This document shows, one piece after another, positions 25,188-34,227 of a stretch of 64,000 nt of DNA. Where the stretch lies: positions 62,001-126,000 of the forward strand of contig CALXMP010000003.1 in NCBI GenBank assembly GCA_944389505.1, written 5' to 3'. Made by a program: the position numbers and the translations under genes. Within the stretch, counting starts at the first letter, position 1, and every line of letters begins with the position of its first letter. A model generated the notes under the pieces. That model did no database searches, was not told where the DNA came from, and worked only from the letters and a program-made list of their open reading frames with translations. Source of the DNA: an uncultured Spirochaetaceae bacterium. Its GTDB lineage: Bacteria > Spirochaetota > Spirochaetia > Sphaerochaetales > Sphaerochaetaceae.

Positions 25188-27065
25188 ATGTCCAGCAGAA
25201 AATTCAAGACAGAGGTCGCAGACCTTCTGCACCTCATAATACATTCGCTCTATTCAAATAAGGAGATATTCCTCCGTGAGCTTATCTCCAATGCATCCGA
25301 TGCCATCGATAAGCTCAGGTATCTTTCCCTTACCGATGAGAAGCTGAAGGGCTTCTCCTTTGAGCCGAGGATCGATATCTCATTCACAGAGGAAGGGGAG
25401 AGAACCCTGACCATCAGCGATAACGGCATCGGAATGGATGAGGATGATCTGAACAACAACCTTGGAACAATCGCATCATCCGGGACTAGGAAATTCCTTG
25501 CTTCCCTTACCGATGAGCAGAAGAAGGATTCCAATCTGATCGGACAGTTCGGTGTAGGATTCTATTCCGCATTCATGGTTGCGAAGCATATTACCGTGAT
25601 AAGCCGCAAAGCCGGTGATGATAAAGCCTGGAAATGGGAGTCCGATGGCGAAAGCTCATATACGGTCGAGGAAGCTCAGAGAGATGAGCAGGGCTCTACA
25701 ATAATACTCAGGCTTAACAGCGAGGGAGAGGAATATGCCAACAGATGGGAGCTCCAGAATCTCATCAAGAAGTATTCCGATAATATCGCTTACCCGATAT
25801 TCCTCTCCTATGACCAGGTCCATTATGACAACGACAAGAAGGATGCGGAAGGCAATCCTGCTAAGACTACTGAGCATAAGAGGGAGCAGGTCAATACTGC
25901 ATCGGCTCTCTGGAAGAGATCCAAGAGCAGCATAAAGGATGAGGACTATAAGGAGTTCTATAAGAATACCTTCTATGACAGCGACGATCCGCTCTTCTAT
26001 GTCCATACGCAGGCAGAAGGCGCCCAGGAGTACACAACGCTGTTCTATATTCCTGCGAAGGCTCCTTTTGATATGTACTATGCCGATTACCGCCCTGGTG
26101 TGAAGCTCTATGTGAAGAGGGTGTATATCACGGATGATGACAAGGATCTCCTTCCATCCTATCTCCGCTTTGTCCGGGGAATAATCGATAGCGAGGATCT
26201 TCCACTCAATGTCTCCAGGGAGATTCTCCAGGAGAACAGGGTGATGGCATCAATCAGAAGCGCTTCCGTAAAGAAGCTGCTGTCTGAGTTCAGGAAGCTC
26301 TCCGAGAATAATCCTGATCTCTATGATAAGTTCATAAGCCAGTACAACAGGCCGCTGAAGGAAGGCCTCTATTCCGATTATGCGAATAGGGAGACACTTC
26401 TTGAGCTTGTCCGCTATAAGAGCAGCGCGGAAGATGGGTATGTATCCCTAAAGAAATACAAGGAGAGAATGAAGGATGGCCAGAAGGCAATCTACTATAT
26501 CTCCGGAGGAAGAGAGGATGTGCTCAAGGCTTCTCCGCTTGTAGCCGCATACAAGGAGAAGGGATATGAAGTCCTGATCATGTCCGATGATATCGATGAT
26601 ATCGTTACAGCCACTATCGGCAAGTATGGCGATATTCCTCTCAAGGCCATAAACAAGCAGGGCGCGCTCGATGATCTGAAGAGTGATGAGGATAAGAAGA
26701 AGGAAGAGGAGAAGAAGCCTGTTGCGGATAAGATAAAGAAAGCTCTTGGGGAGAGGGTGCGCGATGTCGTGGTTTCCTCAAGGCTTACCGATTCTCCTGC
26801 TGCGGTCATCATGGGAGATGATGATCCATCGGTGCAGATGCAGCGGCTTATGAAGCAGATGGGTGCTGGCGATATGCCTGAGATAAAGCCTCTTCTTGAG
26901 ATCAATCCCGATTCTCCTGTGATAAGGAAGATCGAGAGCTCGGATGATGATGACTATGTTTCGGCAGCAAGCTCAGTCATACTCGATCAGGCTCTGCTCC
27001 AGGAAGGTGTGATGCCATCCGATCCTGCTGCTTTTGCCAGAAATCTCACAAAGCTTCTTTCCTGA
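25188..27065 (+). CDS. htpG: Hsp90-family chaperone HtpG
   Basis: The protein has 625 residues, the full family length. The N-terminal GHKL ATPase includes LISNASDAIDKLRY, ISDNGIGMD, GTIASSGTRKF and IGQFGVGFYSAFMVA. The middle domain has VRGIIDSEDLPLNVSREILQ with the conserved catalytic Arg region, and a C-terminal dimerisation domain follows. The ATG at 25188 is preceded by GAGAGGAGA; a TTG five codons earlier overlaps that site and is rejected. It is probably transcribed alone, since a terminator follows. Confidence 0.97.
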   Translation: MSSRKFKTEVADLLHLIIHSLYSNKEIFLRELISNASDAIDKLRYLSLTDEKLKGFSFEPRIDISFTEEGERTLTISDNGIGMDEDDLNNNLGTIASSGTRKFLASLTDEQKKDSNLIGQFGVGFYSAFMVAKHITVISRKAGDDKAWKWESDGESSYTVEEAQRDEQGSTIILRLNSEGEEYANRWELQNLIKKYSDNIAYPIFLSYDQVHYDNDKKDAEGNPAKTTEHKREQVNTASALWKRSKSSIKDEDYKEFYKNTFYDSDDPLFYVHTQAEGAQEYTTLFYIPAKAPFDMYYADYRPGVKLYVKRVYITDDDKDLLPSYLRFVRGIIDSEDLPLNVSREILQENRVMASIRSASVKKLLSEFRKLSENNPDLYDKFISQYNRPLKEGLYSDYANRETLLELVRYKSSAEDGYVSLKKYKERMKDGQKAIYYISGGREDVLKASPLVAAYKEKGYEVLIMSDDIDDIVTATIGKYGDIPLKAINKQGALDDLKSDEDKKKEEEKKPVADKIKKALGERVRDVVVSSRLTDSPAAVIMGDDDPSVQMQRLMKQMGAGDMPEIKPLLEINPDSPVIRKIESSDDDDYVSAASSVILDQALLQEGVMPSDPAAFARNLTKLLS

Positions 27066-27090
27066 AGTGATTGATTCTGATAGCATCAGT

Positions 27091-27117
27091 GGGCGGCAGC
27101 GATGCCGTCCATTTTTA
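27091..27117 (+). terminator. Rho-independent terminator of htpG
   Basis: GGGCGGCA (27091-27098) pairs with TGCCGTCC (27103-27110), one G-T pair, loop GCGA, then ATTTTT. It lies 25 bases after the htpG stop. Confidence 0.75.
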
Positions 27118-27127
27118 AGGAGTTCTT

Positions 27128-28000
27128 ATGCTTTTACTTGAAGCTGCTGCCGCAGCAGCAGATGATGTCGCAGAGCTTACGGAGATGGTGACCGATATAT
27201 CCTCCGGGTTCCATCTTCATCCACTGCTTGTATCCCTCATACTTTCCGCTATCACGGTTGTTATTGCAAGGATAATCGCTGCGATAATACGGCGTACGCT
27301 GTTCAGCGTATCCAAGAAAGTTCCGAAGTTCACGCTCCTGATGGCAGGGCTGGTCTCGAAGATCATATCGTTCATAATATGGGTTATCACAGTAGTGGTT
27401 ATCCTCGGATTCTTCGGTGTTGATCTTACCCCTGTTCTTGCAGGTCTTGGAATCACAGGTGTCGTCCTAGGCTTTGCGCTCCAGGAATCGATAGCTTCGC
27501 TCTTCAGCGGAATCATGATTGCGATAAACAATCCGTTCCGTGTCGGTGACTGGGTCGATATAGGGGATGTATCAGGAACCGTTACTTCAATGGATATAAT
27601 GTGCGTTACCCTTACTTCCGGAGACAACAAGAAGATCACAATGAACAACAAGAATGTCTGGGGTAGCACTATAGTGAACTACTCATATATCGATAAGCGC
27701 CGCCTCGATATGACTGTCTCTGTCGATTACTCCACCGATACAGATAAGGCAAAGAACATCATCCGTGCGCTTATAATGAGCTATCCGGAGATTCTTCCTG
27801 ATCCCGCACCGGTAGTAGAGGTAAACAACTATGGCGCCTCATCGATAGATATCATTGTCCGTCCATATGTTCTTCCTTCCGATTACTGGAAGGTCTACTG
27901 GAGATTCAATGCCGAGGTTCTCAAGACTCTGAGAGCAAACGGTATGGATATGCCATTCAACCAGCTTGTTGTCCATCTCGATAGCGGAGACAAGAACTGA
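27128..28000 (+). CDS. Small-conductance mechanosensitive channel (MscS family)
   Basis: The protein has 290 residues. Three N-terminal membrane helices are followed by the pore helix and the MscS beta domain: GLGITGVVLGFALQESIASL, then NPFRVGDWVDIGDVSGTVT and KKITMNNKNVWGSTIVNYS. It opens on membrane tension and protects against osmotic downshock. AAGGAG precedes the ATG. Its stop overlaps the start of the DUF554 gene. Confidence 0.92.
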   Translation: MLLLEAAAAAADDVAELTEMVTDISSGFHLHPLLVSLILSAITVVIARIIAAIIRRTLFSVSKKVPKFTLLMAGLVSKIISFIIWVITVVVILGFFGVDLTPVLAGLGITGVVLGFALQESIASLFSGIMIAINNPFRVGDWVDIGDVSGTVTSMDIMCVTLTSGDNKKITMNNKNVWGSTIVNYSYIDKRRLDMTVSVDYSTDTDKAKNIIRALIMSYPEILPDPAPVVEVNNYGASSIDIIVRPYVLPSDYWKVYWRFNAEVLKTLRANGMDMPFNQLVVHLDSGDKN

Positions 28001-28689
28001 TGCTCGTTGCGGGAGCCGCGGCCAATGGCCTTGCCGTGGCTGCAGGAGCGGTAGCAGGATGCCTTTTAAGGAAAGGCATTCCTGACCGCATAAGCGGCTA
28101 TCTCTCCGATGGCACGGCACTCGTCGTGCTCTATGTTGGAATCAGCGGGGCAGTGAAGGGGGAGAATGTAATAGCCATCATCCTTTCATTTGTCCTCAGC
28201 GTTCTGGCGATGACATTGATTACTGAGAATCCGGCATCGCATGCGATAGGCAGACGCATGGCATCCTCCCTTTCCTCAGTGACCGGCCGCAGCTCTGGCA
28301 TGGCCGGTTTTGTGAACTCAACGCTCTTCGTCTGTGCCGGTGCTATGGGGATAATAGGATCGCTTGAGAGCGGAATACTCGGCAACAATGATATCCTCTA
28401 CTCGAAATCTGTAATCGACTTTGTCGCTGTGATGATAATAGCCTCCGTCTCAGGCGTAAGTTCCGTCTTAGCGGCAGTCCCTACATTTCTCTATGAAGCC
28501 TTCCTGACGCTCATAGCAGGCTCCATAAGCCCATACCTGACAGATACTGTAGTGCAGGAGATGAGCGCATCCGGCTCTATTGTGATAATAGGAATGGGGT
28601 TGAATATGCTTGGAATCACAAACCTCAGGCTTTCAAGATATATCCTTGCGCCTTTCATCGTGATTCCGCTTTGCTACCTTCCGTTCTGA
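28000..28689 (+). CDS. DUF554 (YdfK/YqgA-type) membrane protein
   Basis: The product has 229 residues and six or seven hydrophobic segments, with the family's GGFLAGxxxx-like start (ANGLAVAAGAVAGCLLRKGI) and FVNSTLFVCAGAMGIIGSLE. Members are polytopic membrane proteins of unknown transport function. It is cotranslated with the mscS gene (TGATG overlap) and overlaps the convergent rlmE by 16 bases. Confidence 0.8.
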   Translation: MLVAGAAANGLAVAAGAVAGCLLRKGIPDRISGYLSDGTALVVLYVGISGAVKGENVIAIILSFVLSVLAMTLITENPASHAIGRRMASSLSSVTGRSSGMAGFVNSTLFVCAGAMGIIGSLESGILGNNDILYSKSVIDFVAVMIIASVSGVSSVLAAVPTFLYEAFLTLIAGSISPYLTDTVVQEMSASGSIVIIGMGLNMLGITNLRLSRYILAPFIVIPLCYLPF

Positions 28690-29288
28690 TCCTTCTTGTC
28701 CAGGCCGATGAGGAAGATCTCGAATGAATCCTCACGGGAAGCCTTGGGCTTGAATGCCTTTGCTTTTGTGAACATCTGACGCATCGTTTTCAGCACTTCC
28801 TGCTCGCCTCCGCCCTGGAAGATCTTTATCACCATATTCCCATGGACCTTCAGCTGCTCTCCTGCAAGGATTACTACCTGCTCGGCAAGCCATTCGGAGC
28901 GGGTGGTGTCGACAATCCTGTTGCCTGTAGTCATAGGAGCGGCATCGGATATGATTGCATCATATGGCCCTTCTTCCACTAGCTTTGCCCTGATCTCCTT
29001 AGAGAAGGCATCACCCGTGAAACTGATGACAGTAGGCGGGATTGGATCAAGAGAGAGAGGATTGAGATCGACAGAGACGATCTTCCCGTTTCCTTTAATG
29101 AGCTCTCTATGGGTGAACAGCGTCCATGATCCTGGAGCTGCCCCGACATCAAGGACAGAGTCCCCGGGCTTGATCAGCCTGTGCGCTGTATTGATCTCCT
29201 CAAGCTTGTATACCGATCTTGCCGGATAGCCTTCGCTGTGGGCTTTCTTTGTGAAGAAATCCGCTTTGTCTCTTCTTGATACTGCCAT
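28674..29288 (-). CDS. rlmE: 23S rRNA 2'-O-methyltransferase RlmE (FtsJ)
   Basis: The protein has 204 residues and starts AVSRRDKADFFTKKAHSEGY then PARSVYKLEEI (RlmE N-terminus with the first catalytic Lys). The AdoMet motif is SVLDVGAAPGSWT, then ISDAAPMTTG (catalytic Asp) and MVIKIFQGGG (catalytic Lys). It methylates U2552-equivalent ribose in the large subunit. The length matches the family. It is convergent with the DUF554 gene. Confidence 0.93.
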   Translation of the reverse strand: MAVSRRDKADFFTKKAHSEGYPARSVYKLEEINTAHRLIKPGDSVLDVGAAPGSWTLFTHRELIKGNGKIVSVDLNPLSLDPIPPTVISFTGDAFSKEIRAKLVEEGPYDAIISDAAPMTTGNRIVDTTRSEWLAEQVVILAGEQLKVHGNMVIKIFQGGGEQEVLKTMRQMFTKAKAFKPKASREDSFEIFLIGLDKKDQNGR

Positions 29289-29744
29289 ACCGAGAGTTTA
29301 TGCGAAAGAACACCATGGGTCAAATGAAACGCCGGACGGCATATGGGGTGGGAGAGAAGGCCGTCCGGCGTAGAAACCAAACCTAAAAGGAGGTCTGAAT
29401 GTTGCTCTGTAACTACAAGATATGACTATTTGGGAAACAAGACTATAGAGTTCATGAAATCAACATTTTCACACAGTATCAACATAAAGCAAAGGCACCG
29501 TTTAGCGGTGCCCTTGAATACACTAAAAAGGAGGTTTGTTGAAAAAAACTGTTTGCTCGTAAATCACTATGCAGGAAGCGTGCCAACTCTTTAAATTGGT
29601 TTTAAATGATTGTTTTCAATGATATTACGGCTTTTAGGTGTGCAGATTTTTCACATCGTGAAGTTTGTGCATGCCGCAATTCTCCATTTCTGTGAAAAAA
29701 TGCATCGATTGACTACGAATAGCGCAAACCGTAATGTATTTTTC
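29289..29744. other. Long intergenic region with palindromes and two tiny ribosome-site-led frames
   Basis: No ordinary gene is supported. Visible are a perfect 11-bp inverted repeat (29330-29340 and 29360-29370), and AAAAGGAGG followed by an 8-codon frame from ATG 29399 to 29425. There is also a hairpin GGCACCG/CGGTGCC near 29493-29512, and AAAAAGGAGG followed by a 7-codon frame from TTG 29539 to 29562. The region may encode a small RNA or leader peptides. Confidence 0.4.
29330..29370. repeat. Perfect 11-bp inverted repeat
   Basis: CGCCGGACGGC (29330-29340) and GCCGTCCGGCG (29360-29370) enclose 19 bases. There is no T-tract and no gene ends just before it on the plus strand, so a terminator role is doubtful; it could be an operator or an RNA stem. 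Confidence 0.6.
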
Positions 29745-30374
29745 ATGGGAAATAGCATACTTAACAGAAGAATGCGCTATGTATTCTGGCCCGGGATGAT
29801 CTCAGGCCTGATTGCATCTAATATCGTGCTTTACGCGCTTGCAGCATTTCTCTTTCCGCGCCTTACATACATATTGTCCATGGTCCCGGCTCTGGTCTAT
29901 TACAATCACTGGTACTGGCAGTTCGTGACATATATGTTCATGCATGGCGGGGTATGGCATCTTGTTTTCAATATGCTTGCCCTGTATATGTTCGGAATGC
30001 CGGTCTCCCGTTCTATCGGGTCGAATGAATTCCTGCTCTTCTACCTCCTTACAGGAACGCTATCGGGCATAGCAAGTTTTTTCACCTTCCTGCTATCAGG
30101 ACATAATTACATCCTTCTCGGTGCTTCTGGGGCGATATACGGGGTTATGCTGCTATTCTCGGTCTTCTTCCCAAACGCTGTAGTCTATGTCTTTGGTATG
30201 ATTCCGGTACGTGCACCTATGCTCATGGTAATCTATTTCCTTATAGAATTCCTCGGTTCTATATCATCGTACGGTGGGGTTGCCCATGTAACACATCTTT
30301 TTGGACTTCTGTTCGCATTTCTCTATTGTCTTATCCGGTTTAGGGTGAAGCCGTGGAGGGTCTGGGGTTTCTGA
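29745..30374 (+). CDS. Rhomboid-family intramembrane serine protease
   Basis: About 209 residues with six membrane helices. YWQFVTYMFMHGGVWHLVFN is the conserved L1-TM2 region with the HxxxN-type motif, LLGASGAIYG carries the catalytic Ser, and VAHVTHLFG the catalytic His. It cleaves membrane-embedded substrates. The frame is open back to 29610; ATG 29745 or ATG 29772 are the likeliest starts and neither has a strong ribosome site. It appears to be monocistronic. Confidence 0.85.
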   Translation: MGNSILNRRMRYVFWPGMISGLIASNIVLYALAAFLFPRLTYILSMVPALVYYNHWYWQFVTYMFMHGGVWHLVFNMLALYMFGMPVSRSIGSNEFLLFYLLTGTLSGIASFFTFLLSGHNYILLGASGAIYGVMLLFSVFFPNAVVYVFGMIPVRAPMLMVIYFLIEFLGSISSYGGVAHVTHLFGLLFAFLYCLIRFRVKPWRVWGF

Positions 30375-30529
30375 TTCTGCCCCAAAAGAATGCAAACTTA
30401 ATCATTTTTTATAAGAACTGCAGTATTATCTTTTTTAAATTTATGAAATTATCATTGATAAAAAGGCATACCTCTTTACATTTTCCCCAAAGATTGTGAA
30501 TATGAGGCTATATTGGAGGAATATCGGAA

Positions 30530-31042
30530 ATGCCGAAAACATCTGATTCAGTAAACAAGAAGCTTCTCGCTGCTGCAATCACAGCAACGAAGGCAAGGGA
30601 TATCAAGGATCTTCTCGACAAGGGAGCTGATATCAACACCCATAATGAGTGGGGCCTTACACCTGTAATGCTCGCAGCTCAGTATAACCACTCTGTAGCA
30701 GTGCTTAATGCTCTCATTGCAGCTGGTGCTGACATCCATGAGGCTGAGCCAAAGTACAGGTCAAATGCTCTCCATCTCGCAGCAAACAGCTCAAAGAACC
30801 CGAAGGTCATCGAGGCTCTTCTCGCAGCTGGTGCAAACATTGAGGCAAGGAACTACCTTGGTGAGACAGCTCTTATCATGGCAGTTAACAGCAATGATGA
30901 GACAAAGATTTCAACACAGCTCATCAAGAGCGGCGCAGACATCAATGCCCGCGACTATCAGGGACATTCTGTTCTCGACTATGCAAAGGCTGCAAAGAGA
31001 ACATACCTTGTCAATCTTCTCAAGGAGAATGGCGCTGTCTGA
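30530..31042 (+). CDS. Ankyrin-repeat protein
   Basis: The 170-residue protein consists almost entirely of four to five ankyrin repeats of about 33 residues: DIKDLLDKGADINTHNEWGL, TPVMLAAQYN, NALHLAANSS, ALLAAGANIEARNYLGETAL, LIKSGADINARDYQGHSVLD. There is no signal peptide, so it is cytoplasmic and probably binds a protein partner. TGGAGGA lies 9 bases before the ATG, and a terminator follows the gene. Confidence 0.88.
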   Translation: MPKTSDSVNKKLLAAAITATKARDIKDLLDKGADINTHNEWGLTPVMLAAQYNHSVAVLNALIAAGADIHEAEPKYRSNALHLAANSSKNPKVIEALLAAGANIEARNYLGETALIMAVNSNDETKISTQLIKSGADINARDYQGHSVLDYAKAAKRTYLVNLLKENGAV

Positions 31043-31070
31043 CATAGCGTCCAATTTATGAGCTTTCGGA

Positions 31071-31096
31071 CCTGCAGGATTCACTGCAGGTTTTTG
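31071..31096 (+). terminator. Rho-independent terminator of the ankyrin gene
   Basis: CCTGCAG (31071-31077) and CTGCAGG (31084-31090) form a 7-bp stem followed by TTTTTG. It isolates the ankyrin gene from the thiamine operon leader. Confidence 0.85.
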
Positions 31097-31260
31097 TTTC
31101 CTGTCAGATATTGTCGGATGAAAATGCCATATTTGCTCCGCTAAGCTCTATGTTGCACAGCTTGCTGGATTATATTTGGTTATCTGCAGCAATCTTCTCT
31201 TTTGTATTGCTTTTGGATTTTTTCATTGATTTCCATCTTCCAATGCCATATAGTTCTTCT

Positions 31261-31345
31261 CAGATGCAGGGGAACTCGGAAGAGTTGAGAAGGTAAAACC
31301 TGACCCTTGGAACCTGTTGGTTAAGACCAGCGTAGGGAGCATCGG
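31261..31345 (+). ncRNA. TPP riboswitch (THI element)
   Basis: The leader contains the conserved thiamine-pyrophosphate aptamer pieces in order: GATGCAGGGG, GTTGAGA (the usual CTGAGA), ACCCTTGGAACCTG, the variable stem, CCAGCGTAGGGA and GCATC closing P1. It is directly upstream of thiD. The rest of the gap 31043-31260 holds the preceding terminator and no gene. Confidence 0.9.
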
Positions 31346-31357
31346 GTCAGTCCCCCT

Positions 31358-31376
31358 CCTCCTTACGCTAAGGAGG
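31358..31376 (+). promoter_or_regulatory. Hairpin sequestering the thiD ribosome binding site
   Basis: CCTCCTTA (31358-31365) pairs perfectly with TAAGGAGG (31369-31376) across a CGC loop. The AAGGAGG arm is the Shine-Dalgarno sequence of thiD (ATG 31380). This is the likely expression platform of the TPP riboswitch, blocking translation initiation when TPP is bound. There is no terminator T-tract. Confidence 0.8.
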
Positions 31377-31379
31377 AAC

Positions 31380-32171
31380 ATGAGAAAAGCACTCACAATC
31401 GCAGGCTCGGATTGCAGCGGAGGCGCTGGGATCCAGGCCGATCTCAAGACAATGTCCGCGCTTGGCGTATTCGGCATGTCTGTAGTCGTATCCGTCGTTG
31501 CAGAAAATACTGCCAGGGTAATATCCGTCGAGGATATTTCTCCCAAAGTGATATCCGATCAGATCGATGCAGTATTCGAAGATATCTTTCCAGATGCTGT
31601 GAAGGTAGGAATGCTTTCCTCCCAGCCTGTGATGGAGACTGTCGCAGCAAAGCTTGCGGAATACAGGCCCCAGCATATTGTCATCGATCCTGTCATGTAT
31701 GCGAAGAACGGCTCACCGCTCATGCATGAGGATGCAGTCAGTGCGCTGATAGCCTCAATCGTACCTGTCGCGACTGTGCTTACGCCAAATATTCCGGAAG
31801 CCGAGAGAATCACAGGCCTCGAGATAAAGACCATCGATGATATGAAGAGAGCTGGTGAGAAGATAGTCTCAATGGGAGCAAAGGCTGCGCTCGTCAAAGG
31901 CGGCCATTATATCGGGGATGCATCCGATGTCCTCTTCGATGGTTCTGATTTCCATATTTACACAACGAAGAGAATCAATACGAAGAATACCCATGGAACC
32001 GGATGCACGCTATCAAGCGCCATCGCTTCCCATCTTGCTCTTGGCTTCGATCTTCCTGAGGCGATAAAGAGATCGAAGGACTATGTCACCGGTGCGATAG
32101 AGAATGCGCTTGAGCTTGGAAAGGGATGCGGCCCGACCAATCATTTCTATAGATTATGGAGGAACCTCTGA
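31380..32171 (+). CDS. thiD: Hydroxymethylpyrimidine (phosphate) kinase
   Basis: The protein has 263 residues. [20 protein letters not shown] (start, HMP-binding and nucleotide region), [18 protein letters not shown] and [20 protein letters not shown] are the ribokinase-fold hallmarks. It phosphorylates HMP and HMP-P to HMP-PP, the pyrimidine half of thiamine. ATG 31380 is used because AAGGAGG sits just upstream; the frame is open further back through the riboswitch. It is the first gene of the thiamine salvage operon. Confidence 0.95.
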   Translation: MRKALTIAGSDCSGGAGIQADLKTMSALGVFGMSVVVSVVAENTARVISVEDISPKVISDQIDAVFEDIFPDAVKVGMLSSQPVMETVAAKLAEYRPQHIVIDPVMYAKNGSPLMHEDAVSALIASIVPVATVLTPNIPEAERITGLEIKTIDDMKRAGEKIVSMGAKAALVKGGHYIGDASDVLFDGSDFHIYTTKRINTKNTHGTGCTLSSAIASHLALGFDLPEAIKRSKDYVTGAIENALELGKGCGPTNHFYRLWRNL

Positions 32172-32824
32172 TGTCAGCGATGGATAGGATAATAGCGGAC
32201 TCAATGGATCTCTGGGAAGCGGCTGCGAATGAGAGCTTTCTGGAAGAGATGGGGAAGAATACTCTGGATAAGAAGCTTTTCTATGAATATATCATTCAGG
32301 ACAGCATCTATCTCAGATACTATCTCAAGGCCTTTGCGATGGGCATGGTCAAGGCAGCTACGCTCCGCGATATGCAGATGCTGTACTCTGTCCTTGGCTT
32401 TGTGAATGACAGTGAGAATGCGACAAGACTGGATTATCTCAAGGATGATGGTCTGACGGATGATGATGTCGAGAAGATTCCGATGAAGATAGCATGCAGA
32501 AGCTATACATCGTTCCTGCTCGATTCTGCAGAGAAGGAGGATTTCGCAGGAATCCTCATGGCTGTCATGCCATGCATGCTTGGGTATGAGTATGTCTTCA
32601 GGAAGACTAAGGAGAGGCATCCAGAGGTTATGGATGGATACTTTGGTCCGCTGGTAGCGGACTACACATCCTCTATGTACCATGATTGCTGCATAGAATG
32701 GACAGAGTACTGCAACAGATTCATAAACGATGAGAACGAAAAAAGACTTTCCGCGATATTCCGCGAAGCAAGCCGCCAGGAGCTTATATTCTGGCAGATG
32801 GCAGGAGGTGATGATCATGAGTGA
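32171..32824 (+). CDS. tenA: TenA-family aminopyrimidine aminohydrolase / thiaminase II
   Basis: The protein has 217 residues, all helical, with MPCMLGYEYVF carrying the conserved Cys and the TenA FYEYIIQDSIYLRYYLKAFA and YADPEF-like (YTSSMYHDCCIEWTEYC) regions. It releases HMP from degraded thiamine or amino-HMP so that thiD can use it. The start overlaps the thiD stop (TGATG) with GGAGGA upstream. An ATG five codons earlier is rejected. Confidence 0.88.
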   Translation: MSAMDRIIADSMDLWEAAANESFLEEMGKNTLDKKLFYEYIIQDSIYLRYYLKAFAMGMVKAATLRDMQMLYSVLGFVNDSENATRLDYLKDDGLTDDDVEKIPMKIACRSYTSFLLDSAEKEDFAGILMAVMPCMLGYEYVFRKTKERHPEVMDGYFGPLVADYTSSMYHDCCIEWTEYCNRFINDENEKRLSAIFREASRQELIFWQMAGGDDHE

Positions 32825-33617
32825 TTCAATATCTGATCTCAGGGCGAAGTGCCCGGTAGTGCACTGCATTACGAACTATGTTACGGTCAATGATGTGGCC
32901 AATGCGATTCTCGCAATAGGTGGTTCCCCGACCATGGCTGATGCCAAGGAGGAGGTTGCTGATATCCTCGATATAAGCAATGCGCTTGTGATCAATATCG
33001 GGACACTGAACAACTATGTCATCGATGCGATGCTCACAGCTGGCAGAAGCGCCAATGAGAAGGGAGTTCCTGTAGTCCTTGATCCCGTCGGGGCAAGTGC
33101 ATCCCAGCTGAGGAAGGATACTGTCAGAAGACTTCTCGATGAGGTAAGATTCACCGTCATCCGTGGTAATCTCTCCGAGATTTCATATATATCAGGTATA
33201 GATGCTGTGATGCGCGGTGTCGATTCCGGAATCGATGAGAATGCTGTCGATGCCGTCTCTGTCGCTAAGAAGGTCTCTGAAAGCACTGGAGCTGTCGTTG
33301 CCATCACAGGACGTATCGATACTATCGCATACAAGGATAGGATTGCACGTGTATCATCAGGAACAGCTGCCATGTCCAAGGTGACGGGAACAGGATGCAT
33401 GCTTACAGGCATTATCGGAGCATTCGTGGGAGCGTATTCCGATCCTTTCATTGCTACAGCCTCTGCAGTGGGCTCGATGGGAGCTGCTGGTGTCAGAGCT
33501 TATGAGAAGGCTGGGAATATCGGTACAGGAAGCTTCCATATCGCAATGATTGATCAGCTGAGCCTGATGGATGATGTGATTCTTGCAGAGGAAGGCGGTA
33601 TAGACTATGTCTCCTGA
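32817..33617 (+). CDS. thiM: Hydroxyethylthiazole kinase
   Basis: The protein has 266 residues. CPVVHCITNYVTVNDVANAI, GGSPTMADAKEEV, VLDPVGA, IRGNLSEI and SKVTGTGCMLTGIIGAF are classic ThiM blocks. It phosphorylates the thiazole alcohol HET for coupling by ThiE. AGGAGG lies 8 bases before the ATG at 32817. It overlaps tenA by 8 bases and thiE by 11. Confidence 0.95.
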   Translation: MSDSISDLRAKCPVVHCITNYVTVNDVANAILAIGGSPTMADAKEEVADILDISNALVINIGTLNNYVIDAMLTAGRSANEKGVPVVLDPVGASASQLRKDTVRRLLDEVRFTVIRGNLSEISYISGIDAVMRGVDSGIDENAVDAVSVAKKVSESTGAVVAITGRIDTIAYKDRIARVSSGTAAMSKVTGTGCMLTGIIGAFVGAYSDPFIATASAVGSMGAAGVRAYEKAGNIGTGSFHIAMIDQLSLMDDVILAEEGGIDYVS

Positions 33618-34227
33618 TTATACGCTCTACGTATGTACGGACAGGGATCTGATGTCGTCTGCAACTGTCGAGGAATCCGTGGAGAAGGCAATCCTCGGAG
33701 GAGCTGGGGTGATACAGCTCAGGGAGAAGGATGTCTCTGGCAAGGTCTTCTATGAGACGGCTGTAGGTGTCAAGGCAGTGACTTCGCATTATGGCATCCC
33801 TCTTATTGTCAATGACCGTATCGATATCGCGATGGCTGTAGGAGCGGAAGGAGTCCATGTAGGGCAGAGTGATATGCCGTGCAGAGCTGTCCGTGAGCTT
33901 GTAGGCCCCGATATGATCGTAGGGGTGTCTGCTTCAAGCGTGGAGGAGGCTGCCCAGGCAGAGAAGGATGGTGCTGACTATCTTGGAGTAGGGGCGATGA
34001 ATCCTACCGGTACGAAGACCGATGCCGATCTTGTGACTCTCGATGAGCTGAAAGCTATACGGAAGGCTGTCAGCATTCCCATCGTGATAATAGGCGGTAT
34101 CAATCTGGATACAATCCATTACTATAAAGGTCTTGGTATTGATGGCATCGCCGTTGTATCGGCGGTAATCGCCAAGGAAGATATAGCTAAGGCTGCAGAG
34201 GAGCTTAAGAGGGAATGGCTAGCATAA
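33607..34227 (+). CDS. thiE: Thiamine-phosphate synthase
   Basis: The protein has 206 residues with the TIM-barrel ThiE motifs VIQLREKDVSGK, IVNDRIDIAMAVGAEGVHVG, QSDMPC, YLGVGAMNPTGTKTD and PIVIIGGIN. It joins HMP-PP and thiazole phosphate to thiamine phosphate. It overlaps thiM upstream and the HAD gene downstream, so all five genes are coupled. Confidence 0.95.
   Translation: MSPDYTLYVCTDRDLMSSATVEESVEKAILGGAGVIQLREKDVSGKVFYETAVGVKAVTSHYGIPLIVNDRIDIAMAVGAEGVHVGQSDMPCRAVRELVGPDMIVGVSASSVEEAAQAEKDGADYLGVGAMNPTGTKTDADLVTLDELKAIRKAVSIPIVIIGGINLDTIHYYKGLGIDGIAVVSAVIAKEDIAKAAEELKREWLA

Noticed and set aside
29343-29594. 83-codon frame in the rlmE-rhomboid gap
   Set aside because: It crosses a palindrome and hairpins, has no ribosome site at its start and an unnatural composition.
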